This document shows, one piece after another, positions 46,283-55,070 of a stretch of DNA of 64,000 nucleotides. The position numbers and the translations under genes are program-made. The notes under the pieces are model-generated. The model was given only the letters and a program-made list of their open reading frames with translations, did no database searches and was not told the DNA's origin. The stretch is from Marinihelvus sp963695135 (GTDB lineage Bacteria > Pseudomonadota > Gammaproteobacteria > Xanthomonadales > SZUA-36). Location: contig CAVOGA010000003.1 in assembly GCA_963695135.1 (NCBI GenBank), positions 434,001 to 498,000 of the forward strand, written 5' to 3'. The first letter of the stretch is position 1. Every line of letters begins with the position of its first letter.

Positions 46283-48316
46283 TCAACGTGGCCCGGGCGG
46301 CGCGAACCGTTCAACCCAGTTTCTGACCTCCCCGTACCAATTCAGCGAATTGGCCCGTTGTAAAACCCAGTGGTTCTCGTCCGGGTAGTACACCAGCCGG
46401 GACTCGACACCGAGGGTTTGCAGCGTGCGGTACAGCTCGAACCCCTGGCCCACGGGCACGCGCAGATCCTGCTGACCATGGATGATCAGGGCCGGCGTAT
46501 TGAAGTCGGCCGCGTAGAAATGCGGTGACTGCTCCTGGTACAGCTCCGGGTTCTCCCAGTACGGACCGAAACGCTGCATATTGACCGCAAAGTCGGCAGA
46601 CATCTGCGCATACAGATCGTAAACCGCCGCATGAATGACCAGGGCGTTGAAGGGGTGTGCCTTGCCAAGGATGATGCTGGACAGGTAGCCGCCGTAGCTG
46701 CCGCCGGCGGCGACCATGCGGTCCTCATCAATGTAGTCCTGGTCCGCCAGGTAATCGGCGGCGGCGATCACATCCGCGTAGGGCCGGGTGATCCAGTCCG
46801 GGTTGATGGAATCTACGAACTCCTGGCCGAAGCCCGAAGAGCCGTGGAAGTTCGGCCAGGCAGTGACATAGCCCCAGGAGGCAAAGGTCTGGGCGTTCCA
46901 GCGGTAGTGGAAATTATCGCTGACAGCGCCGTGCGGACCGCCGTGGATCAGCAGCATCAGGGGGTATTCCCGGCTCCGGTCAAACCCGGGCGGATAGTGC
47001 ACCCACATCTGGATCTCGGTGCCGTCATAACCGGGGTACGTCACCGATTCGTACGTGCCCATATCAACATCGGCCAGCACCTCGTCGTTAAAGCGCTCCA
47101 GGCGGTCAAAAGCACCATTGCGTGTGTTCACCAGGCCGATCCGGACCGGGTTAACCGCGCTCTGGTTCTGCGCCACCAGCGTGCCGTCATTGGCGATGCT
47201 CAGGCCACCGAAATCCGTGGCGCCGGTGATGGCCCGAGGCTCACCCTGTCCGGCCGGGATGTAGTAAATGCGACTTGTAGCGCGGTCATCAATGGCGCCA
47301 TAAAAGCCCTTGGAATCCGCCGCCCACACCAGGCCGCTGACGCCGCGGTCCCAGCTCTCGTGCAGCATCCGCGTCGTTCCGCCGGCCAGACCGTAGATCA
47401 TCAGCTTGGCCTGGTCCCCGTAAAACCCTTCAATGCGTTGCCGTTCAAAGGCCAGCGACTTGCCGTCGGGCGCAAAGCGCGGCGCAACATCGTCCGCGGG
47501 ATTGTCCGCGGTGAGGTTTTTTGCGCCGGTTTCACCCGCCGCCAACAGGAACACGTCCAGGTTGGGGTACACGCCACCCGGGTTGCTGTTGGAAACGAAG
47601 GCGACCAGGCGACCGTCCGGGGACACGTCGTAGTCGCCGGCAGCGGCCTCGGTTCGCGGCAGGGCCAGGCCTGCCGGTTCCGTGATGCCCTCAATCTCGC
47701 CGCCGGCAGCGGGAATCCGGTAGAGGTGGTTGTGCCGCGACTCGTCGATGTATTTGTCGAAGTAGGCGTAGGGCATGCGATCCCAGGCCATCGCGGAAAC
47801 GTGATCGTCTTCCTCGGCCTTGAGTCGCTCCTGCATCTCCTCCCAGCTCAGTCCAGGCCAGGTGGTGGAGATAAAGTACAGGTAATCACCTTCCCAGCGC
47901 AGGCCGGACACACCGGTAGGCACCTCGGTCAGGCGCGTAGCTTCCCCCGGACCCGTCATCGGCAGCAGGTAGATCTGGGCGGCCTCGTCGTCATCCCGCG
48001 TGCTGACAAAAGCCAGCTGGCGGCCATCGGGAGAAAACGCCGGCTCCGAGGCCTTGGCACCGGCTGCGGTCAGCGGACGCTGAAAACGTTCCTTGCCCGC
48101 ACCCAGCAACCAGAGGCGGGTCTCTGACTCGTTGTCCTCGTCAAAACGGGTGACCGGTACAACAACCTGTGCGCCATCCGGTGACACCACCGGGCTGCCG
48201 ACACGATCAAGGGACCACAACACCTCTGCGGACAGGCGCGTTGGCGCCTCTTCCTGGGCGAACGCACCCGGGGACCAGGTGGTGGCGACAAACAGCAGAA
48301 CAAGGATCTTACGCAT
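46283..48316 (-). CDS. Exported S9-family serine peptidase (acylaminoacyl-peptidase-like)
   Basis: The 677-residue protein has a signal peptide (MRKILVLLFVATTWSPGAFA|Q), an N-terminal seven-bladed beta-propeller with WD40/TolB-like repeats (FSPDGRQLAFVSTRDDD, VSPDGRLVAFVSNSN, FAPDGKSLAFERQ) and a C-terminal alpha/beta hydrolase. The catalytic residues are Ser in GGSYGGYLSS, Asp near HGQQDLRVPVGQ and His in DENHWVLQ. Such enzymes degrade oligopeptides in the periplasm. It has its own terminator and is unlinked to the dienelactone hydrolase (58 bp upstream), although both are on the same strand. Confidence 0.93.
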   Translation of the reverse strand: MRKILVLLFVATTWSPGAFAQEEAPTRLSAEVLWSLDRVGSPVVSPDGAQVVVPVTRFDEDNESETRLWLLGAGKERFQRPLTAAGAKASEPAFSPDGRQLAFVSTRDDDEAAQIYLLPMTGPGEATRLTEVPTGVSGLRWEGDYLYFISTTWPGLSWEEMQERLKAEEDDHVSAMAWDRMPYAYFDKYIDESRHNHLYRIPAAGGEIEGITEPAGLALPRTEAAAGDYDVSPDGRLVAFVSNSNPGGVYPNLDVFLLAAGETGAKNLTADNPADDVAPRFAPDGKSLAFERQRIEGFYGDQAKLMIYGLAGGTTRMLHESWDRGVSGLVWAADSKGFYGAIDDRATSRIYYIPAGQGEPRAITGATDFGGLSIANDGTLVAQNQSAVNPVRIGLVNTRNGAFDRLERFNDEVLADVDMGTYESVTYPGYDGTEIQMWVHYPPGFDRSREYPLMLLIHGGPHGAVSDNFHYRWNAQTFASWGYVTAWPNFHGSSGFGQEFVDSINPDWITRPYADVIAAADYLADQDYIDEDRMVAAGGSYGGYLSSIILGKAHPFNALVIHAAVYDLYAQMSADFAVNMQRFGPYWENPELYQEQSPHFYAADFNTPALIIHGQQDLRVPVGQGFELYRTLQTLGVESRLVYYPDENHWVLQRANSLNWYGEVRNWVERFAPPGPR

Positions 48317-48374
48317 GGCTAAAGCTCCCGGACAGGGCGTAAACAGTTAAACAAACAGGGTTCCGGGCGCCGAA

Positions 48375-49271
48375 TCAGCCCAGGTTCCCGGCAAAAAACG
48401 CCAGGGTACGCTGCCAGGCAAGTTCCGCCTGCTCCGGATCATAACGACCGGTCGAGTCGTTATGGAAACCGTGGTTGGTACCCGGGTACATGAACATTTC
48501 GAAGATCGCGCCGTTCTCTTCAAGTTGCGCCTCGTAGGCCGGCCAGGTGGCGTTCACGCGCTCGTCTTTTTCAGCCAGCTGCACCAGCAGCGGACCGCGC
48601 ACGGCCTTCTGCAGTTCCGGGGCGGCCGGTGTGCCGTAAAACGGCACACCCGCGTTCAGCTCGTCGGGAATCACCGCCGCCAGCAGGTTGACGATGTAGC
48701 CGCCGAAACAGAAACCCACGGCGCCCAGCTGACCATTGCACAGCGGATTGTTTTTGAGCCACAGCGCGGAGGCGATGAAGTCCTGCTCGATCCTGGCGCG
48801 ATCCAGGTCGCGCTGCAGCGCCCTGCCCTCGTCATCATTACCCGGATAGCCGCCCACCGGGAACAGCGCATCCGGCGCAAAGGCCAGGAAGCCGGCCTTG
48901 GCCAGGCGGCGCGCCACGTCCTTGATGTAGGGGTTCAGGCCGCGGTTTTCGTGCACCACCAGGACCGCCGGCCACGGTCCTTCAGACTGTTTCGGCTGCA
49001 CCAGGTAACCGTGCGCCTCGCCGTGGCCTTCTGGTGAGGGCAGCGTCTCATAGGAAGCCAGGATGTCCGGGTCGTTAAAGGACACCTGTTCAGCCAGGGC
49101 ATAATTCGGCGTCAGTGCAGTCAACATCGCACCCATGCCAAGGCCCGCGATACCCAGGGTTGACAGGCGCGCCAGAAAGGTTCGCCGGTCAATCACGCCG
49201 TGGGCGTATTCGTCATACCAATCGAAGGCTTCCTGTGGAATCGGCAGGGGCTGGCGTTGTGGTTTGGTCAT
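48375..49271 (-). CDS. Dienelactone hydrolase family protein with Tat-like leader
   Basis: The 298-residue protein begins with about 60 residues including a twin-arginine motif (IDRRTFLARLSTLGIAGLGMGAML), then the dienelactone hydrolase fold. The Cys nucleophile is in GAVGFCFGG, Glu in VVHENRGLNPYI, Asp in AEKDERV and His in GTNHGFHND. The first 25 residues before the RR are unusual but fit a Tat signal. It could cleave dienelactones or other esters in the periplasm. The mature enzyme domain is complete. Confidence 0.88.
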   Translation of the reverse strand: MTKPQRQPLPIPQEAFDWYDEYAHGVIDRRTFLARLSTLGIAGLGMGAMLTALTPNYALAEQVSFNDPDILASYETLPSPEGHGEAHGYLVQPKQSEGPWPAVLVVHENRGLNPYIKDVARRLAKAGFLAFAPDALFPVGGYPGNDDEGRALQRDLDRARIEQDFIASALWLKNNPLCNGQLGAVGFCFGGYIVNLLAAVIPDELNAGVPFYGTPAAPELQKAVRGPLLVQLAEKDERVNATWPAYEAQLEENGAIFEMFMYPGTNHGFHNDSTGRYDPEQAELAWQRTLAFFAGNLG

Positions 49272-49310
49272 GAATCGGGCGCCTCAAGCTGGAGTGGGTG
49301 GTGAAGTATA

Positions 49311-49340
49311 AAACACGCCCCTGAGTGTGCTCAGGGGCGT
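49311..49340 (-). terminator. Intrinsic terminator of the SDR gene
   Basis: A perfect 11-bp stem (ACGCCCCTGAG / CTCAGGGGCGT, 49315-49340) with a TGTG loop. On the minus strand it is followed by GTTTTATAC. It lies 19 bp beyond the SDR stop at 49360. Confidence 0.8.
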
Positions 49341-49359
49341 GACGGTAACGACCCCCGGT

Positions 49360-50130
49360 TCAGGCCGCGGTGTAAGCCCCGTCCAGGGTATAGACTGAGC
49401 CGCTGCAGTAGCCGGAATCACTGCTGGCAAGGAAGGCCGCCATGGCTGCTACCTCGTCATTGACGCCGTAGCGGTGCATTGGGATCACTTCCTTCATCTG
49501 CGCCTCAAGGGCGCGCGGATCATCCGGCGACAGCTGTTCTTCCAGCGAGTGGATCATGCGATTGTCGATCGGACCCGGAGCGATTGCATTGGCGCGCACG
49601 CCAAACTCCGCCAACTCCAGCGCAGCGCATTTCATCAGCCCGATCACCGCGTGCTTGCTCGTAACGTAGTTGGCTATACCGGGATACCCGATCAGGCCGG
49701 CCGTGGAGGCGGTCACGATGATGGAGCCGGAGCCCTGCTGACGCATTACCGGGACGGCATACTTCAACGACAGCCAGACGCCCAGCACATTGGTTTCGAA
49801 CGGCTCCCGGAACTCGGCTGCCGTCATGGTATCCAGTGGCTTGCACGCACCCTCGGTGCCCGCGTTGGCGAAGAGGATATCAAAGCGCCCAAAGTGTTCC
49901 ATGGTCGCCGCCACGGAGGCCGCGGTAGCCTCCTCGTCCGTCGCATCAGCCTCGAATACGGCCAGCTGCGGGCCGCCGTCCAGGCGTTTTTTGAGTTCTT
50001 CGAGTTTATCAGCTGAGCGCCCGACGGCCATAACGCTGGCGCCTTCGGCAAGGAACCGGCGTATGGTCGCCTCGCCAATTCCCCCGGTTGCGCCAGTGAT
50101 CAGGGCAACCTGGTCTTGTAATCGTTGCAT
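49360..50130 (-). CDS. Short-chain dehydrogenase/reductase
   Basis: From ATG 50130 the 256-residue protein is a classical SDR. The NAD(P)-binding GATGGIGEAT and DILFANAGTEGA motifs are followed by the catalytic Ser (IIVTASTAG), Tyr and Lys (YVTSKHAV). The C-terminus (YCSGSVYTLDGAYTA) is also family-typical. The substrate is not clear; alcohols or ketones such as 3-oxoacyl derivatives are possible. An in-frame ATG at 50202 would add 24 unlike residues. It is divergent from the MBL-fold gene. Confidence 0.92.
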   Translation of the reverse strand: MQRLQDQVALITGATGGIGEATIRRFLAEGASVMAVGRSADKLEELKKRLDGGPQLAVFEADATDEEATAASVAATMEHFGRFDILFANAGTEGACKPLDTMTAAEFREPFETNVLGVWLSLKYAVPVMRQQGSGSIIVTASTAGLIGYPGIANYVTSKHAVIGLMKCAALELAEFGVRANAIAPGPIDNRMIHSLEEQLSPDDPRALEAQMKEVIPMHRYGVNDEVAAMAAFLASSDSGYCSGSVYTLDGAYTAA

Positions 50131-50225
50131 GGGTATGTGTCCTTGTAGTGTGAGGATTTTTGCCGGACAACTATACGCGGAGCGAACGACCCCTTGCACC
50201 ATCCCGTCTTCAACTGACTAACGTC

Positions 50226-51170
50226 ATGTTGATTCTGACCGGCAGGTGTAACCTTGTATCCAAATCAAACCAGCGGGGCCATGCCTTGAAACCCACCATT
50301 CTTGCGTTTTACGAACCGGAATCCTTCACCTGGAGCTACCTGCTCGCGGATGAATCCGCCGGCAAAGCGGCCATCATTGACCCTGTCTGGGTTTATGACC
50401 CGGTCACCGGCACCGCAGACGCGGCCTTTGTGGAGCAGATACTGGCGGCAGCGGATGAGCGCGGCTGGACCATCGAGTGGATACTGGAAACGCACGCCCA
50501 TGCCGATCACCTGAGCGCCGGCGACTTCCTGCGCGGCAAGACCGGCGCCGGGCTGGCGATCGGCCGGGGCATCAGCGACGTGCAGGCGAACTTCGCCCGG
50601 GTCTACAACCTGCCAGGGCTGGCGGCGGACGGCAGCGAATTTGATCGCTTGCTGAGCGAGGGCGACGAGCTGACGCTGGGCGGGCTGAAAATCAGGGTCA
50701 TGGAGACGCCCGGTCATACCAGTGACAGCGTCACCTACCTCGTGGGTGATGTGGCCTTCGTGGGCGACACGCTGTTCGCGCCGGCATACGGCACTGCCCG
50801 CTGCGATTTTCCGGGGGGGGACGCCCACCAGCTCTACCGCAGTATCAGCCGGCTGCATGCCCTGCCTGGCGACACGCGACTGATGCTGTGCCACGACTAT
50901 CCAAAGGACGGAGCAACTCCGCGCAGCGAGGTGAGTGTGCGCGAATCGCGGGAATCGAACGTGCACCTGGCAGGCGGGGTTGCCGAGGCAGATTTCGTGA
51001 ACATGCGCGAGGCGCGTGATGCGACCCTCGGTCTGCCGCGGCTCCTGCTGCCCTCCCTGCAGGTGAATATCCTGGGCGGGGCAGCTCCGGCGCCGGAAAG
51101 CAACGGCGCCAGCTACCTGAAAATCCCTTTCAATACGTCGATCCCGGAACTGCTGAACCGGTCGAATTGA
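50226..51170 (+). CDS. MBL-fold metallo-hydrolase, persulfide-dioxygenase-like (ETHE1/Blh)
   Basis: The protein has the metal-binding motif THAHADHLSAGDFL, then ETPGHTSDSVTYLVGDVAFVGDTLF (His, Asp) and MLCHDYPKDG. These are arranged as in ETHE1-like persulfide dioxygenases and Blh/BLH-type sulfur hydrolases. The conserved core begins at about 50289 (PTILAFYEPESFTWSY). The start is not clear: ATG 50226 or TTG 50286 are both in frame, with neither having a strong ribosome site. ETHE1-type enzymes oxidise glutathione persulfide to sulfite. The rhodanese in the window is not adjacent. Confidence 0.85.
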   Translation: MLILTGRCNLVSKSNQRGHALKPTILAFYEPESFTWSYLLADESAGKAAIIDPVWVYDPVTGTADAAFVEQILAAADERGWTIEWILETHAHADHLSAGDFLRGKTGAGLAIGRGISDVQANFARVYNLPGLAADGSEFDRLLSEGDELTLGGLKIRVMETPGHTSDSVTYLVGDVAFVGDTLFAPAYGTARCDFPGGDAHQLYRSISRLHALPGDTRLMLCHDYPKDGATPRSEVSVRESRESNVHLAGGVAEADFVNMREARDATLGLPRLLLPSLQVNILGGAAPAPESNGASYLKIPFNTSIPELLNRSN

Positions 51171-51182
51171 CTCATTTGCACC

Positions 51183-51200
51183 AGCCCGCAGGCGCGGGCT
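51183..51200. terminator. Terminator-like hairpin between convergent MBL and MDR genes
   Basis: AGCCCGC / GCGGGCT (7 bp) with an AGGC loop lies 13 bp after the MBL-fold stop. No T-run follows on either strand, so it may act weakly or merely be a stable hairpin. Confidence 0.3.
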
Positions 51201-51230
51201 GACCGCGACACGTTGATGACGCGGACCGTG

Positions 51231-52238
51231 TCAGGGAATCGACAGCGTCAGTTTCCCCATGTGACCGCCCTCCGCCAGCTGCTCCAGCGCCCGGCGCACG
51301 TCACTCATGGGGAAACTCTCGTGAATTTCCGGCCGCAGCACGTGCTGACCCATGAAATCCATGTATGCCTCGAAGCTGTCGCGGTTGCCCGTGCCGATCC
51401 CGTGGAGGTTGGCATTGCGGATGATCAATGGAAAGACCGTGATGCCCATTTCGCTGCCGGCCATGTAGCCAATGATGTTGATGTGACCCCCGTGACGGAT
51501 GGCCGCCAGGGAGTTTGCCAGGGTGCCGGCGCCGCCAATTTCCACGACCGCATCCACCCCATGACCGGAGATTTCGCGCGCGACGGGGCCCCAGTCCGGG
51601 GTTTTGAGGTAGTTGATGCAGTGATCGGCGCCCAGGTATGCGGCCCGTTCCAGCCGCTCATCACTCGAGGAGAGGATGATCACCTGCGCGCCGAGGGCCT
51701 TGGCGATCTGCAGGGCCGCCAGGGCGACCCCACCGGTGCCCTGCACGAGCACCGTGTTTCCGGCCCGGATATCCGAGCGGTCCACCAGCGCCGACCAGGC
51801 GGTTAGCCCGGCGCAGGGCAGACAGGCGGCCTCATGCGCGGTCAGGTGGGGCGCCGCGCGCACCAGCGCGTCCTGGTGGTACACACCAAACTCCCGCAGC
51901 ACACCGGGCGCTTCCAGGCCCGAGGAAATGGCCCGCTCATCGCCAAGCGCCTCGCCATGCAGCCAGTTGGGGAAAAAGCCGGGCGTGACCCGGTCGCCCA
52001 CGGCAACCCGCTCCACGCCCTCACCGATCGCCTCCACGATGCCGGCGCCGTCGGACAGGGGCACCAGGGGCAGCGGCACATTGGGCGTGAACTGCCCGGT
52101 CAGGATCTGCAGGTCACGGGGATTGAGGGATGCCGCTTCGAAACGGACCAGGACTTCATTCGCGCCCGGTTCCGGTTCCTCCATGCTGACGGTTTCGAGA
52201 TGCTCCAGCCCGATGGCCGTGAGATTGATGGCTTTCAT
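51231..52238 (-). CDS. Medium-chain NAD(P)-dependent alcohol dehydrogenase/quinone reductase
   Basis: The 335-residue protein has the MDR GroES-like N-terminal domain (EVLVRFEAASLNPRDLQILTGQ) and a Rossmann domain (NTVLVQGTGGVALAALQIAKALGAQVI). It lacks the usual zinc-ligand cysteines, so it resembles the zinc-free NADPH:quinone oxidoreductase group. It overlaps by 4 bp (ATGA) with the upstream pirin gene and is translationally coupled to it. The substrate is unknown. Confidence 0.9.
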   Translation of the reverse strand: MKAINLTAIGLEHLETVSMEEPEPGANEVLVRFEAASLNPRDLQILTGQFTPNVPLPLVPLSDGAGIVEAIGEGVERVAVGDRVTPGFFPNWLHGEALGDERAISSGLEAPGVLREFGVYHQDALVRAAPHLTAHEAACLPCAGLTAWSALVDRSDIRAGNTVLVQGTGGVALAALQIAKALGAQVIILSSSDERLERAAYLGADHCINYLKTPDWGPVAREISGHGVDAVVEIGGAGTLANSLAAIRHGGHINIIGYMAGSEMGITVFPLIIRNANLHGIGTGNRDSFEAYMDFMGQHVLRPEIHESFPMSDVRRALEQLAEGGHMGKLTLSIP

Positions 52239-53251
52239 GGATATTCCTCCGATCCGTCTGCGTGACGGGCAAAACGGTGCGGCTCAGGACCATGAACCGG
52301 ATCCGTGCGATCCCAGGTCCAGGCGCCGAACTTGCCCGCCTGAAAATCGCGAAAGGCCTGTTGGACTTCCTGCTGGGTATTCATGACGAAAGGACCGTAC
52401 TGGACGACCAGCTCGCCAATCGGCTTACCCTGCAACATTAAAAGCTCTACTGTCTGTGCGCCAGCCGCGATAGAGACTGGTTGGTCGGACAGCAGCGTCG
52501 CGGCGTGGTTCGCGGGCAGGTCGTGATTCCCGATGCGGGCGCCTTCTCCCCGCGCGCAATACAGGCGCCGGTTCAGGTTTGCCGCACCGGCCGGCAAGGT
52601 CCATTCGCAGCCGGCTTCGATACGCACCAGCCACACCGCCACGTGGTTTTCCGGCTCGGCAGCCCAGGACTCCGGCGGCGGCGGTGGCGCCTGCTGACCA
52701 TCCAGGGAACCGGCAACCAGGGTTATCGTGGCAGCCGGCCGGCCATCCTGTTCGAAACGCAGCACGGGAATGGCGTCTTTCCACAACATGGCGAAGTGCG
52801 GTTCGACCATCTTGTTGCGGGCCGGAAGATTGAGCCAGATCTGGTAGAGCTCCAGCGGGTTGTCACCGGCCGGGTTGAGAAGAGGAAACATTTCCGCATG
52901 CTGGACGCCCCGGCCCGCCGTCATCCACTGCGTATCGCCCGCACCGTAACGGCCGGCGGCGTTCATCGAGTCCGCGTGGTCGACAAAACCGCGGGTCACC
53001 ACCGTGATCGTTTCGAAGCCACGGTGCGGGTGTGCGGGAAAACCCGGCACGGTCTGGCCGTGGTACATGCGCCAGTCGTTACCGGGATCAAAGTCCTGAC
53101 CCAGCTGCCGGCCGGCCAGGGAGGCTTCTGGACCCAGGGCGGCGTTGCCCTGCGGGTAGTGATCGACATGGAACACGCAGAACAGAAACGGGTCCATGGT
53201 GGCCCAGGGCATGGCAAGGCGCTCGACAGATTTGACCGGGTCAGTGTTCAT
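52235..53251 (-). CDS. Pirin family protein
   Basis: From ATG 53251 the 338-residue protein is a bicupin pirin. The N-terminal metal site (PAHPHRGFETITVVTRGFVDHADS, then WMTAGRGVQHAE) is intact. The C-terminal cupin has the ending QQEVQQAFRDFQAGKFGAW. Bacterial pirins can have quercetin 2,3-dioxygenase activity or regulate metabolism via binding. It is co-translated with the MDR oxidoreductase downstream. Upstream in-frame ATG 53335 would add residues not found in family members. Confidence 0.92.
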   Translation of the reverse strand: MNTDPVKSVERLAMPWATMDPFLFCVFHVDHYPQGNAALGPEASLAGRQLGQDFDPGNDWRMYHGQTVPGFPAHPHRGFETITVVTRGFVDHADSMNAAGRYGAGDTQWMTAGRGVQHAEMFPLLNPAGDNPLELYQIWLNLPARNKMVEPHFAMLWKDAIPVLRFEQDGRPAATITLVAGSLDGQQAPPPPPESWAAEPENHVAVWLVRIEAGCEWTLPAGAANLNRRLYCARGEGARIGNHDLPANHAATLLSDQPVSIAAGAQTVELLMLQGKPIGELVVQYGPFVMNTQQEVQQAFRDFQAGKFGAWTWDRTDPVHGPEPHRFARHADGSEEYP

Positions 53252-53447
53252 GGTGTGTCTGCTCCAGCCGGCCGGGGTGATGGTGCCGGATCGTCTTTGC
53301 ACCCCGCAGAGGCAAGCCGGCATCGAAGCAGGCAACCGTAGCAGAAATCAGGCCTTCCGGGCATTGAAACGGGTCGTTTGACCCGGGCAGTGATTCGCTA
53401 TAATCGCAGTGCAGCGCGGTCATCCACGACCGTGTGAGGAAACCACC

Positions 53448-55070
53448 CTGAACGACCAGACAAATTTTCGATCCTTTCTCGCCGGCTCGGCCAGAAACAT
53501 GCTTTGCGCACTGATCTTGCTCACCGCAGCCGTGGCAGGCACCGGAGCGGCCCTTGCGCAAGACAGCCCGGCAGAGCCCAGCGAAAACGTTAACACGCAA
53601 GCACAGGTGCGTGTCGACGGCATGGTGCTCTTCAAGGTGATTGGCGTCAGTTCCTATCCGGCCACGACGAGGGCACGTGCCATAGAGCAACGCATCAAGA
53701 CCCTTGCGAAGGATGAGTCGATACCTGTCGAGACCATCATCTACAAGGCAGCAGGAGACGATTACAACATCATCGCAGGCGACCAGGTCCTGGTTCGACT
53801 CGTCGAAGCGGATGCGACCCTGGAGAATATTCCCCTGCCACTGCTCGCCGAGATCGTGTCAGTGCGCACCCGCACCGTGGTCAACAAGTATCGTGCAGAC
53901 CGGACCCCGCAGGCCTTGCGACGCTCGGCGCTGTATTCCGCCGGCTTAACCGTTGCGCTTGGGCTGTTGATCTGGGCCCTGACACGGCTCCGAAAATGGT
54001 TGGAGCGGGTTGTGCGACAACGCGTTGACACCAGAATGGAAAGCCTGGAACGCAAATCCGGCTCCGCTTTTCACCGGGGTCACCTGTGGGGATTGGCCCA
54101 GGGTCTATTGCACATCCTGTGGATCCTGGTGCTGCTGGTCATTGGCTACTTTTACCTCTCATCCGTGCTCGGCACCTTACCCTGGAGCCGCGGTATTGCC
54201 CTGTTGCTGCTGGAGTACATCAAGTCCCCGCTGATCACCATGGGCAATGCGCTCGTTCGCTCCATTCCGAACCTGATGTTCCTGGTGGTGCTGTGGTTCG
54301 TGGTGCGTTTCCTGCTGCGTTCGCTGGGCGCTTTTTTCAGATCTGTCGCCAGTGGACGCGTGCAGCTCGCCAACTTCGAGCGCGAATGGGCCATGCCCAC
54401 CTACCGGCTGCTGCGTTTGGCGGTGATCGCCTTCGCTCTCGTGGTTGCCTATCCCTATATTCCCGGCTCCGAATCAGCCGCTTTCAAAGGTGTTTCCCTG
54501 TTTCTGGGGGTCATTGTCTCGCTCGGGTCCACCTCGTTTATCGCCAACCTGATTGCCGGAACCGCCCTGACTTACCGGGGCGTATTCCGCAAAGGTGACT
54601 GGGTCAAAATTGGCGACGCGGAGGGTCGCGTCGAGGAAATCCGCGCACAACTGGTGCGCCTGCGAACGCGGAGTAACGAGCTGATCAGCATTCCGAGCTC
54701 CACGATTCTGAATGCCAATGTGATAAACCTGAGCGACAAGGGCGAAGGCAGCGGCATCGTCCTGCGCTGTCCCGTTGGCATAGGCTATGACGTATCCTGG
54801 GAAACCGTTGAAAAACTGCTGCTTGCAGCAGCCCGCGACACCGAGGGCGTGATGCCTGAGCCGCAGCCGGTGGTGCAGACCATTGAGCTGGAAAATTTCG
54901 CCGTTGCCTATGCGCTGCTGGTCCGCGTTGCCGATCCGGCCACCCTGCCGACGGTCCGCACTCGCCTTAACCGCGCCATCCTGGACCAGTTCCACGGCGC
55001 CGGTGTTCAGATCATGTCGCCCAGCTATGAGAATGACCCGGCGACGCCCAAGATTCCGGCCGGCCATTGA
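53448..55070 (+). CDS. Mechanosensitive channel (MscS family) with long N-terminal domain
   Basis: The protein (about 540 residues) carries a signal or first membrane segment (about 10-35), a periplasmic domain of about 110 residues and three or four transmembrane helices. The MscS pore block (LGSTSFIANLIAGTALTYRGVFRKGDWVKIGDAEGRVEEI) is present, with the cytoplasmic beta/alpha domains after it. MscS channels open on osmotic downshock. The start is uncertain: CTG 53448 follows GAGGA at a good distance, while GTG 53409 is in frame upstream. It overlaps the alpha/beta hydrolase gene by 4 bp (TTGA), so the pair is translationally coupled. Confidence 0.86.
   Translation: MNDQTNFRSFLAGSARNMLCALILLTAAVAGTGAALAQDSPAEPSENVNTQAQVRVDGMVLFKVIGVSSYPATTRARAIEQRIKTLAKDESIPVETIIYKAAGDDYNIIAGDQVLVRLVEADATLENIPLPLLAEIVSVRTRTVVNKYRADRTPQALRRSALYSAGLTVALGLLIWALTRLRKWLERVVRQRVDTRMESLERKSGSAFHRGHLWGLAQGLLHILWILVLLVIGYFYLSSVLGTLPWSRGIALLLLEYIKSPLITMGNALVRSIPNLMFLVVLWFVVRFLLRSLGAFFRSVASGRVQLANFEREWAMPTYRLLRLAVIAFALVVAYPYIPGSESAAFKGVSLFLGVIVSLGSTSFIANLIAGTALTYRGVFRKGDWVKIGDAEGRVEEIRAQLVRLRTRSNELISIPSSTILNANVINLSDKGEGSGIVLRCPVGIGYDVSWETVEKLLLAAARDTEGVMPEPQPVVQTIELENFAVAYALLVRVADPATLPTVRTRLNRAILDQFHGAGVQIMSPSYENDPATPKIPAGH

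Noticed and set aside
46631..48127. A 498-codon frame on the plus strand opposite the S9 peptidase
   Set aside because: It has no recognisable domain and mirrors a strongly supported gene; long antisense frames are common in high-GC DNA.
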